This document shows positions 18,161 to 25,357 of a DNA stretch of 64,000 bases, piece after piece (the stretch's first letter is position 1; every line of letters starts with the position of its first letter). A program made the translations under genes and the position numbers. Location: assembly GCF_001421885.1 (NCBI RefSeq), contig NZ_LMLH01000029.1, forward strand, positions 92,175-156,174. Direction: 5' to 3'. The notes beneath the pieces are model-generated. The model saw only the letters and a program-made list of their open reading frames with translations. It was not told where the DNA came from and did no database searches. This DNA is from Pseudomonas sp. Leaf48 (GTDB taxonomy: Bacteria; Pseudomonadota; Gammaproteobacteria; Pseudomonadales; Pseudomonadaceae).

Positions 18161-18643
18161 TCAGACCGGCACCGCCTCCCGGCGAACCACGCGCATCCCG
18201 ACACTTTCATACAATCGCTGCGCCCGTTGATTGTCTTCCAGCACCTTCAAATCCACGAAACCCTCCCGGCGTTGTTGAAACGTCTTGAACGCCTGTAGCA
18301 GCAACGCGCGGCCCAAACCTTGTCGTTGAGCCCGCGGATGCACCACCAGATTGTTGATATACGCGCTGGTCCAGCACTGGCACACGGCAACCACGCCCTC
18401 GGCGTCCAGAGCAATGAAACACAGGGACGGGTCGTATTCGGGGTCGGTTTCGAACCGCTGTTGCCAGGCGTCCAGCGCCGGAACGCGACCACCACCTTGC
18501 CGATGGCCGAGCTCCATCAGTTGGTGCACGGCAGCGGCGAGGGCAGAGTGATATTGAGTCAACTGCACGCCGGCTGGCCAGATGGCTTGCGGCACGACGT
18601 CAGTAAGGTCGCGCCGCATCAGCCAGCAAAATTCTCCGGCCAA
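18161..18643 (-). CDS. GNAT-family N-acetyltransferase
   Basis: The 160-residue protein has the acetyl-CoA-binding GNAT core (YINNLVVHPRAQRQGLGRAL, about 96-115) and the C-terminal NQRAQRLYESVGM motif. The start is uncertain: TTG at 18643 gives MAGEFCWLMRRDL, while ATG at 18619 gives MRRDL with GGAG 14 bases upstream. It lies 3 bp after the cheV stop in the same direction and may be translated from the same message. The substrate is unknown. Confidence 0.85.
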   Translation of the reverse strand: MAGEFCWLMRRDLTDVVPQAIWPAGVQLTQYHSALAAAVHQLMELGHRQGGGRVPALDAWQQRFETDPEYDPSLCFIALDAEGVVAVCQCWTSAYINNLVVHPRAQRQGLGRALLLQAFKTFQQRREGFVDLKVLEDNQRAQRLYESVGMRVVRREAVPV

Positions 18644-18646
18644 GAC

Positions 18647-19549
18647 TCAATAACCTTGCTCGGCAACGGCCTTGGCTGCGGTGATCAGGCACTGGGTCAA
18701 CTCGGGTGAAGAAAACTTGGTCAGTACCGCATTCGCCCCGGCCACGCGCGCTTTCTCTGCGTTCATCGCGCTGTCGAGGGAGGTGTGCAGCAATACATAG
18801 AGGTGTGCGAAGTCCGGCGTTTCACGCAGGGTACGGGTAAAGGCGTAACCGTCCATTTCCGACATTTCAATGTCCGAGACAATCAGGTTGATCTGATTGG
18901 CGGTGCCTTGCAGGTCCAGCAGGCAGTCGATGGCTTCCTTGGCGCTGCGGGCGGTATGACATTGCAGGCCGAGGTTGCGCAGGGTGTGCACCGACTGTTG
19001 CAGTGCGACCTGGCTGTCATCGACTACCAGAATCCGCGCACTGCCGAGCGTCTCGGCGTCCTCCATGCTCAGTTCGGTGGGTGCCATCTCGATCTGCACC
19101 GGGGCGATGCCGTGAATGACTTTTTCGATATCCAGCACTTGCACCAGGTTGCCATCGACCGAGGTCACACCGGTGATGTACGAACGCAGGCCGCCGGAAC
19201 CGAAGGGGGGCGGGCGGATGTCGGTGGTCAGGCAATGGATGATCTTGCTGACTGCCTGAACATGCAGCCCCTGCTTGGAGCGACTGACATCGGTGACGAT
19301 CAGGCAACCGCCGTTCGGGTCCTCCAGCGGGCGCTCACCAATGGCGCGGCTGAGGTCGATCACCGACAGCGACGCTCCGCGCAGGGTGGCGATGCCTTTG
19401 ACGTGAGGATGCGACTCCGGCAACTTGGTCAGCGGCGGGCAGGGAATGATTTCACTGACCTTGAGCAGGTTGATCGCCATCAGCTTGCCGCTGCGCAAGG
19501 TAAACAGCAGAAGCGACAGTGAGTCTGCGCGGGCTTTGGTGGCGGTCAT
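18647..19549 (-). CDS. cheV: Chemotaxis coupling/response protein CheV
   Basis: The 300-residue protein has an N-terminal CheW domain (about 8-155), which couples receptors to the kinase CheA, and a C-terminal receiver domain (RILVVDDSQVALQQS, then the phospho-acceptor Asp in NLIVSDIEMSEMDG near residue 226, and a TKF lysine motif). CheV proteins tune receptor sensitivity. It is separate from any other chemotaxis gene here, as is usual for cheV paralogues in Pseudomonas. A GNAT gene follows by 3 bp. Confidence 0.95.
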   Translation of the reverse strand: MTATKARADSLSLLLFTLRSGKLMAINLLKVSEIIPCPPLTKLPESHPHVKGIATLRGASLSVIDLSRAIGERPLEDPNGGCLIVTDVSRSKQGLHVQAVSKIIHCLTTDIRPPPFGSGGLRSYITGVTSVDGNLVQVLDIEKVIHGIAPVQIEMAPTELSMEDAETLGSARILVVDDSQVALQQSVHTLRNLGLQCHTARSAKEAIDCLLDLQGTANQINLIVSDIEMSEMDGYAFTRTLRETPDFAHLYVLLHTSLDSAMNAEKARVAGANAVLTKFSSPELTQCLITAAKAVAEQGY

Positions 19550-19704
19550 ATGAACCTTCTGTTGAGAAAGGTGGCGGGCAATCCCGGGATGGCCAACGGC
19601 TATCGATGCCGGGTTATCGACTTGTTGGGGGCAGGCTTTAATGCAATCAGTCTACCTGTGGCAATGGGGCTTTCTGTTGTGAGGGCGCTCGCTGTGGTCA
19701 CGAC

Positions 19705-19758
19705 GCCTTCTGTGGTCAGGGAGCCTTCTGTGGTCAGGGAGCCTTCTGTGGCGAGGGG
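19705..19758. repeat. Three tandem 18-bp units
   Basis: Two identical copies of GCCTTCTGTGGTCAGGGA (19705-19722 and 19723-19740) are followed by a diverged third unit GCCTTCTGTGGCGAGGGG that runs into the REP palindrome. They look like partial duplications of the REP edge. They lie in the 367-bp gap upstream of cheV and downstream of norR, which holds no gene. Confidence 0.75.
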
Positions 19759-19840
19759 GCTTGCCCCCGTCGGAGTGCGAAGCGCTCCCCAGCCTTTGCG
19801 ACCGCTTCGCGGTCGAACGGGGGCAAGCCCCCTCGCCACA
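19747..19840. repeat. REP palindrome, GTGGCGAGGGGGCTTGCC type
   Basis: A perfect 24-bp inverted repeat (19747-19770 and 19817-19840, core GGCGAGGGGGCTTGCCCCCG) flanks a 46-bp centre that itself contains the hairpin GACCGCTTCGCGGTC. Related arms occur near 31001 and 63808. The downstream part repeats CCACAG/CCCCxTTCCACAGCA motifs up to norR. It may act as the norR transcription end. Confidence 0.8.
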
Positions 19841-19916
19841 GAAAGCCCCAATTCCCAGCAAGCCCCGTTCCACAGCAACCCCCATTCCACAGCATGCCCT
19901 CTTGCCACAGGGGGAT

Positions 19917-21467
19917 TCATTTCATCCCCAAGCGCTTGGCCATGCGCCCCAGGTTCGCGCGATCCAGGCCTAGTTCACGCGCGGCACTAGCCCAGTTGTT
20001 GTGATGCCGTTCCAGGCACGCGGCGATCACTTGGCGTTGATAGTTCTCGGTGGCCTCGCGCAAGTCTCCCGTTACCAGCGTCATCGCAGGCGCTGCAGGC
20101 TGCTGTGCGGTGACTTCAACGCTGCCATTGGGCAAGTCCAGATCCGCGGCGCTCAGGCTTAGAATCTTCGGTCTCTCCTTACAGTTACCCAGCGCTTTGA
20201 GGGCGCTGCGGCCGATCAGGTGTTCCAGTTCGCGAACATTGCCCGGCCAGTCATAGGCAAGCAGTGCGTTTTGCGCATCACTACCCAGGCGCAGACTGTT
20301 GAGGCCCATGCGCGAACGATTCTGCTCCAGGAAATAACCGCTGAGCAGCAACACGTCACGCCCGCGATCGCGCAGCGCCGGCACCAGCAACGGGTAGACG
20401 CTGAGGCGGTGATAAAAGTCGGCACGATAACGGCCGCTGCGCACTTCCTCGGCCAGGTCGCGGTTAGTTGCCGCGATCAGGCGGACGTCGACCTGATGCT
20501 CCTTGTCCGAACCCAGTCGCTGCAGTTGGCCGCTTTGCAGCACGCGCAACAGCTTGGCCTGCACGGTCAATGACAATTCGCCGACTTCATCGAGAAACAG
20601 CGTGCCGCCATTGGCCAGTTCGAACTTGCCGCGCCGGTCGTTCATCGCCCCGGTAAAGGCACCGCGCACATGGCCGAACAGCTCGCTCTCCACCAGAGTG
20701 TCCGGCAGCGCGGCACAGTTGAGGCTGATGATCGGTTTGTCGGCGCGGGCCGAGGCGGCGTGAATGGCCTGGGCCACCAACTCCTTGCCCACCCCGGTTT
20801 CCCCGGTGATCAGCACGGTCAGATCGCTGCCGCCGACCAGATTGATTTCTTCCACCAGCCGTTTGTGGGCCTTGCTCTGGCCGATCATCTCGCGGCTCTG
20901 CTGGCCGCTGGCCTGGCGGTACACCTCGGCGCGCTGGTGTTCGTCTTCGGCGCGATTGGCCAGGCGTTCGATGCGCTCGGCGGCGTTGACCGTGGCGGCG
21001 GCGAGGCTGGCGAAGGCTTGCAGAGCGTCCAGTTCGATCGGTTCGAAGCGCTCCGGGTCGAGGGCATCGAGGGTCAGCAGGCCCCATGGACGCTCGTCGA
21101 TAAACAGTGGGCAACCCATGCAATCATGCACTTCCAGATGATCATCCAGGCCATCGACCAGACCGTCATAAGGGTCGGGCAACTCGCTGTCGGCAGCGAA
21201 GCGCGTCGGCCCAGGGCTGCCGAGCAGTGCCTGGAAGCGCGGATGTTCGCTGACTTTGAAGCGCCGGCCGAGGGTGTCGGTGCTCAAGCCATCGACGGCC
21301 AGCGGCACCAGCCATTCGCCATCGAGACGCAGCAGCGCGGCAGCATCGCATGGCAGCAGGGCGCGCATGGCTTCGAGCAAGCGGCGATAGCGCTCGCCTT
21401 CGGGGAGTTCACGGGACAGGTCAGAGACCAGAGGCAGCAGTGCGGTCAGCAGGGATTTTGCAGTCAT
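19917..21467 (-). CDS. norR: Nitric-oxide-responsive sigma-54 activator NorR
   Basis: The 516-residue regulator has an N-terminal GAF domain (about 20-165) that senses NO through a non-haem iron in NorR, a central AAA+ domain (Walker A GETGVGKE near 218; GAFTGA near 270, needed to contact sigma-54) and a C-terminal Fis-type HTH (NWASAARELGLDRANLGRMA). It is divergent from hmp with 154 bp between starts, and three GT-N7-AC palindromes lie at and in front of its start. It most likely activates hmp on NO exposure. Confidence 0.94.
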   Translation of the reverse strand: MTAKSLLTALLPLVSDLSRELPEGERYRRLLEAMRALLPCDAAALLRLDGEWLVPLAVDGLSTDTLGRRFKVSEHPRFQALLGSPGPTRFAADSELPDPYDGLVDGLDDHLEVHDCMGCPLFIDERPWGLLTLDALDPERFEPIELDALQAFASLAAATVNAAERIERLANRAEDEHQRAEVYRQASGQQSREMIGQSKAHKRLVEEINLVGGSDLTVLITGETGVGKELVAQAIHAASARADKPIISLNCAALPDTLVESELFGHVRGAFTGAMNDRRGKFELANGGTLFLDEVGELSLTVQAKLLRVLQSGQLQRLGSDKEHQVDVRLIAATNRDLAEEVRSGRYRADFYHRLSVYPLLVPALRDRGRDVLLLSGYFLEQNRSRMGLNSLRLGSDAQNALLAYDWPGNVRELEHLIGRSALKALGNCKERPKILSLSAADLDLPNGSVEVTAQQPAAPAMTLVTGDLREATENYQRQVIAACLERHHNNWASAARELGLDRANLGRMAKRLGMK

Positions 21468-21518
21468 AGTGACTCCATGTAGTCGGTATGACTATAAAGC
21501 AGTCTGTGTCTAAATGAC
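21463..21518. promoter_or_regulatory. Three putative NorR-binding sites
   Basis: GTCATAGTGAC (21463-21473), GTCGGTATGAC (21482-21492) and GTCTAAATGAC (21508-21518) each fit GT-N7-AC with GTC/GAC ends. E. coli NorR also uses three such enhancer sites upstream of norVW. The first site overlaps the norR start codon, which would allow autorepression. Confidence 0.75.
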
Positions 21519-21559
21519 TATATTGATACTAAGCTTTTGATTTTAAACAGTAAAATAGT

Positions 21560-21575
21560 TGGCACGGAAGCTGAT
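21560..21575 (+). promoter_or_regulatory. Putative sigma-54 promoter of hmp
   Basis: TGGCACGGAAGCTGAT matches the -24 element TGGCACG perfectly. The -12 position has GA instead of GC at the proper 10-nt spacing. It lies 40-90 bp downstream of the NorR sites and about 47 bp before the hmp start. A NorR-type activator next door supports it; the -12 mismatch is the weak point. Confidence 0.55.
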
Positions 21576-21621
21576 AAGTATAGGGCAATCAGTTAGCAAT
21601 CAAGAAACCTGGAGTCACTTT

Positions 21622-22803
21622 ATGCTGAGCGCCCAAGACCGTGCCATCGTCAAATCCACTGTCCCGCTGCTGGAAAGCGGTGGCGAAGCGTTGATCACGC
21701 ACTTTTACCGCATGATGCTCTGCGAATACCCTGAAGTGCGCCCATTGTTCAATCAGGCCCACCAGGTTAGCGGTGATCAGCCGCGCGCCCTGGCCAACGG
21801 CGTGCTGATGTATGCGCGCCACATCGATCAGCTCGATCAACTGGGTGATCTGGTGGCCAAGATCATCAACAAGCACGTGGCCCTGCAGATCCAGCCGGAG
21901 CATTACCCGATTGTCGGCAGCTGCCTGCTGCGTGCAATCGCCGAAGTGCTGGGCGATGAAATTGCCACGCCGCAAGTGATTGCAGCCTGGGGTGCAGCTT
22001 ACGGTCAACTGGCCGACATTCTGATCGGTGCCGAAGGCAGCATTTACGACCAGAAAGCGCAGGCACCCGGCGGCTGGCGTGGAGCGCGGGATTTCATCGT
22101 TGCAGCCAAGGTCGAGGAAAGCGCGGAAATCACCTCGTTCTACTTCGAGCCGGCTGACAAAGGACCGATTCTCGCTGCTGAACCGGGCCAGTACATCGGC
22201 ATGAAACTGTTCCTCGATGGAGAGGAAATCCGTCGTAACTATTCACTGTCGGCCTTGGCGAGCAAAGGCCAGTACCGCATCAGCGTCAAGCGCGAAAGCG
22301 GTGGCCGCGCCTCCAACTATCTGCACGATCAGTTGCCGGTCGGTGCGAGCATCCAGTTGTTTCCGCCATCGGGTGAGTTTGTCCTGACTGCCAGCGACAA
22401 ACCCCTGGTATTGATCAGCGGCGGAGTCGGCATCACGCCAACCCTGGCGATGCTCGAAGCGGCATTGCAAACCGAGCGTCCAGTGCATTTCATTCACTGC
22501 GCGCGCAACGGCAGCGTTCATGCGTTCCGCGACTGGATCGACGGGCTGGCCGAGCGTCATCCGCAACTCAAGCGCTTCTATTGCTATGCCGAGGATGACG
22601 GTGTGAGCCCGGCGGCGCACAAGGTTGGATTGCTGAGCCAGCAACAGTTGAACGAATGGTTGCCGCAAGAGCGCGATGTGGATGCGTACTTCCTCGGGCC
22701 GAAGGGCTTCATGGGCGCGATCAAGCGCCACCTCAAGGCCTTGGGTGTGCCGGAGAAACAGAGCCGTTACGAGTTCTTCGGGCCGGCTTCGGCGCTGGAG
22801 TAA
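21622..22803 (+). CDS. hmp: Flavohaemoglobin, nitric oxide dioxygenase
   Basis: The 393-residue enzyme converts NO to nitrate with O2 and NAD(P)H. It has a globin domain (about 1-140, proximal His H85 in INKHVALQIQPEHY), an FAD domain (RRNYSLSALASKGQYRISVK) and an NAD domain (LISGGVGITPTLAMLE). ATG 21622 (MLSAQDRAIVKSTVPLL) has CTGGAG upstream and matches the family start; the frame is open from 21559 but covers the promoter. It is divergent from norR and downstream of a likely sigma-54 promoter. Confidence 0.97.
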   Translation: MLSAQDRAIVKSTVPLLESGGEALITHFYRMMLCEYPEVRPLFNQAHQVSGDQPRALANGVLMYARHIDQLDQLGDLVAKIINKHVALQIQPEHYPIVGSCLLRAIAEVLGDEIATPQVIAAWGAAYGQLADILIGAEGSIYDQKAQAPGGWRGARDFIVAAKVEESAEITSFYFEPADKGPILAAEPGQYIGMKLFLDGEEIRRNYSLSALASKGQYRISVKRESGGRASNYLHDQLPVGASIQLFPPSGEFVLTASDKPLVLISGGVGITPTLAMLEAALQTERPVHFIHCARNGSVHAFRDWIDGLAERHPQLKRFYCYAEDDGVSPAAHKVGLLSQQQLNEWLPQERDVDAYFLGPKGFMGAIKRHLKALGVPEKQSRYEFFGPASALE

Positions 22804-22838
22804 GTAGCGAGGTGACTCGGGGTTCGAGTCGCCAGCTT

Positions 22839-22926
22839 CGCGAGCAAGCCCGCTCCCACACTGATCGCGGTGAACACAAAGTTTTGTGTCCGGCGTCAAT
22901 CCAATGTGGGAGCGGGCTTGCTCGCG
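22839..22926. repeat. REP pair (BIME), GGGAGCGGGCTTGCTCGCG type
   Basis: Two perfect 22-bp arms (22839-22860 and 22905-22926; core GGGAGCGGGCTTGCTCGCG) face each other across 44 bp. This is a common Pseudomonas REP doublet. It follows hmp and could stabilise its transcript end. Confidence 0.85.
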
Positions 22927-23089
22927 AATGCCGCACCGCGTTTTCAACTTGTGAAAAACCTTTGAAAGTTAATCCCTTCTTAACCCGCTTATCGTCTATT
23001 CCCCCAAATCCCCCGACACGCTCCAGGCTCTCAAAGGTCATGGCCAGCGTGTAGACTGGCGGGCAATCGATATATTGAAGGGAAACGCG

Positions 23090-23599
23090 ATGAGCGAGGA
23101 AACCATGCGGTTGGGGCGTGAACGACGCTATCTGGTGTTGCTGGGCATCATTTGCCTGGCACTGATCGGTGGCGCGTTGTACATGCAGATTGTGTTGGGC
23201 GAGGCGCCTTGCCCGCTGTGCATCCTGCAACGGTACGCATTGCTGCTGATCGCCATTTTTGCCTTCGTCGGCGCCGCCATGCGTTCGCGCCGCAGCATCA
23301 CGATTTTTGAAACCCTGGTGGTGATTTGCGCTCTGGCGGGTGTCGCAGTGGCCGGGCATCACGTTTATACGCAGTTCTATCCGGCGATCAGTTGTGGCAT
23401 CGATGTGCTGCAACCGATAGTCGACGGCCTGCCGCTGGCGAAGATCTTCCCGCTGGGTTTCCAGGTCGACGGCTTCTGCTCCACGCCCTATCCACCCATC
23501 CTCGGTTTGTCGCTGGCGCAGTGGGCACTGTTGGCCTTCGTGCTGATCGTGATTCTGGTGCCGCTACTGACCTCGCGTAACCGTAAAGCGCTGCGCTGA
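23090..23599 (+). CDS. dsbB: Disulfide bond formation protein B
   Basis: The 169-residue inner-membrane protein reoxidises periplasmic DsbA and passes electrons to quinone. It has four membrane segments and both redox pairs: C41/C44 in CPLCILQRY, and C102 (AISCGIDV) with C130 (DGFCSTPYP), nearly the numbering of E. coli DsbB. The ATG at 23090 has GAAGGGAAACGCG upstream; an in-frame ATG 5 codons earlier lacks spacing. It lies two genes upstream of the cyo operon, a common arrangement in pseudomonads. Confidence 0.95.
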   Translation: MSEETMRLGRERRYLVLLGIICLALIGGALYMQIVLGEAPCPLCILQRYALLLIAIFAFVGAAMRSRRSITIFETLVVICALAGVAVAGHHVYTQFYPAISCGIDVLQPIVDGLPLAKIFPLGFQVDGFCSTPYPPILGLSLAQWALLAFVLIVILVPLLTSRNRKALR

Positions 23600-23629
23600 G
23601 TTCATCTGCCGGCAGCCATTGTCGGACAA

Positions 23630-23670
23630 AAAAACGCCCCGGTCCTCGATGAGAGGAGCGGGGCGTTTTT
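23630..23670 (+). terminator. Intrinsic terminator of dsbB
   Basis: AAAACGCCCC pairs with GGGGCGTTTT across a loop that forms a second short stem (TCCTC/GAGGA), ending in T5. It lies 30 bp after the dsbB stop. Confidence 0.9.
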
Positions 23671-24418
23671 GCATTTCACATGCCCGGTAAAAAGACCGTG
23701 ATGCGTGACAGTCAGGGGTGCGACACGTGTGCGACACGTTGTCACAGCGAAAAGGTCGCAGGTCATTTCATGAAGCCGGATCAGCAGGTGATCGAGTCAC
23801 CCAATCAGCCTGTTCCGGCCGTTGCCGACTTCCACCACGTCGAGCTGGAACAGGCAGTTTTAACAAGGTCTGGCGAATGGCCAGAGCCCTTGTCATATCG
23901 GGCTTGCGGCAAGGTCGAGGGCAATGGAAGTTGCGTCGATACTGTCTGAAATGCCGGGGGTAGACCTACTTATTTTGGTGTTTTTGTTGAGAATTTATTT
24001 CGATAAGATGCGCGACTTTTACGAGATCGGCGAATGATTGTTGCCGCTTCGGATAAAAATTATTTCGGGATGAGACATGGTTTATAAAACGCTACATATC
24101 TACAATCGCCCGCACTGAATTCCCGGCACTGCTCAATCCTTGATCAGGTACTGAGCGGGACAGGGTGTCGAGAGCTTCACGCGACCCCCGGTGTCGGTGC
24201 CGCCAACTACCCGCACCAAATGGAATTGGTCTGTAACAAGGCCTTTGACCACGAATTCGAATAAGAACTCAACGCAGGCCCAGGATTTGTCGAAACGCGT
24301 CTGACGCCACGACGGGCAGGCCCTTATTCAATCCAAGAAAAATGCCAACCCTTGGCAGGGTGAAGTGTTGGCGATCAAAACCCAACTGCATTGCGCAAGC
24401 TGCTTTAGAGGTCGTGAG
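23671..24418 (+). other. Long cyo leader region without supported gene
   Basis: This 748-bp stretch lies between the dsbB terminator and cyoA. An 89-codon open frame at 23680-23949 has no recognisable similarity or ribosome-binding site. The part around 23960-24120 is AT-rich and promoter-like. An A-rich octamer AAGAAAAA (24335-24342), 77 nt before cyoA, fits the Hfq/Crc target form; cyo expression is known to be limited by Crc in P. putida. No RNA gene was recognised. Confidence 0.5.
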
Positions 24419-25354
24419 ATGAGTAAAAACAGGTACCCCAGACTACTAGGCTTATTGCCGCTGATCGGCACGTTGCTGCTGTCAGGCTGCAACATGACCT
24501 TGCTCAATCCCAAGGGCCAGGTTGGTCTGGACGAGCGAAACCTGATCATCACCGCAACGCTGCTGATGCTGTTGGTCGTGGTTCCGGTCATTGTCATGAC
24601 CTTCCTGTTCGCCTGGAAATATCGCGCGTCCAACACCAGCGCTACCTACACGCCGAAATGGAACCACTCCACCAAGATCGAGATCGCGGTGTGGGCTGTT
24701 CCGGTACTGATCATCATTGCCCTGGGTTACGTCACCTACAAGTCGACCCACGCCCTTGACCCGTACAAGCCACTGGAATCCGACGTCAAGCCTGTGACCA
24801 TCGAAGTGGTCGCGCTGGACTGGAAGTGGCTGTTCATCTACCCGGAACAAGGCATCGCCACGGTCAACAAGATCGTGTTCCCGGCGCACACCCCGATCAA
24901 CTTCAAGATCACTTCCGACGCCGTGATGAACTCGTTCTTCATCCCTGCTCTGGGTGGCCAGATCTACGCGATGGCGGGCATGCAGACCAAGCTGCACCTG
25001 ATCGCCAACGAAAACGCTGAAATGGACGGCATCTCCGCCAACTACAGCGGCGCCGGTTTCACCGGTATGAAATTCAAAGCGATCGCAACTTCCCAGGAAG
25101 ATTTCGACGCCTGGGTCAGTGAAGTCAAAAAGGCACCTAAACAGCTTGAACAAGCTGAATACGCAGCCCTTGCCAAGCAGAGCCAGAACAACCCAGTCGA
25201 GCTCTACTCCTCGGTCACACCGAACCTGTTCCAGACCATCGTCGACAAGTACGAAGGCATGAAACCAGGTCCGAAAGTGAAGCACGAGAAGAAAGAGAAA
25301 GAAGTGGCCGCTACGGACATGGATTCGCATTCAGCTGCCGGGGCAGAGGAGTAA
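24419..25354 (+). CDS. cyoA: Cytochrome bo3 ubiquinol oxidase subunit II
   Basis: The 311-residue lipoprotein has a lipobox (LLLSGC, Cys24), two membrane segments and a C-terminal cupredoxin-like domain without the CuA ligands, as in quinol oxidases. It forms part of the ubiquinol-binding side of the bo3 complex. ATG 24419 follows GAGGTCGTGAG; the frame is open from 24365 but the lipoprotein signal begins at MSKNRYPRL. It is the first of five tightly packed cyo genes. The Lys/Glu-rich C-terminus (KVKHEKKEKEV) is typical of pseudomonads. Confidence 0.97.
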   Translation: MSKNRYPRLLGLLPLIGTLLLSGCNMTLLNPKGQVGLDERNLIITATLLMLLVVVPVIVMTFLFAWKYRASNTSATYTPKWNHSTKIEIAVWAVPVLIIIALGYVTYKSTHALDPYKPLESDVKPVTIEVVALDWKWLFIYPEQGIATVNKIVFPAHTPINFKITSDAVMNSFFIPALGGQIYAMAGMQTKLHLIANENAEMDGISANYSGAGFTGMKFKAIATSQEDFDAWVSEVKKAPKQLEQAEYAALAKQSQNNPVELYSSVTPNLFQTIVDKYEGMKPGPKVKHEKKEKEVAATDMDSHSAAGAEE

Positions 25355-25357
25355 ACG

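Noticed and set aside
19550..19916. Possible small gene between cheV and norR
   Set aside because: The open frames there consist of translated repeats (Pro/Ser/Leu-rich) and none has a start with a ribosome-binding site.
23680..23949. An 89-codon plus-strand frame in the cyo leader
   Set aside because: It lacks a ribosome-binding site and recognisable features; the cysteine-rich start comes from repeated TGCGACACG sequence.
24120..24160. Anr/Fnr-type site (TTGAT-N4-ATCAA) in front of cyoA
   Set aside because: Only one half (CTTGATCAGG) is present; the second half does not match at the required spacing.
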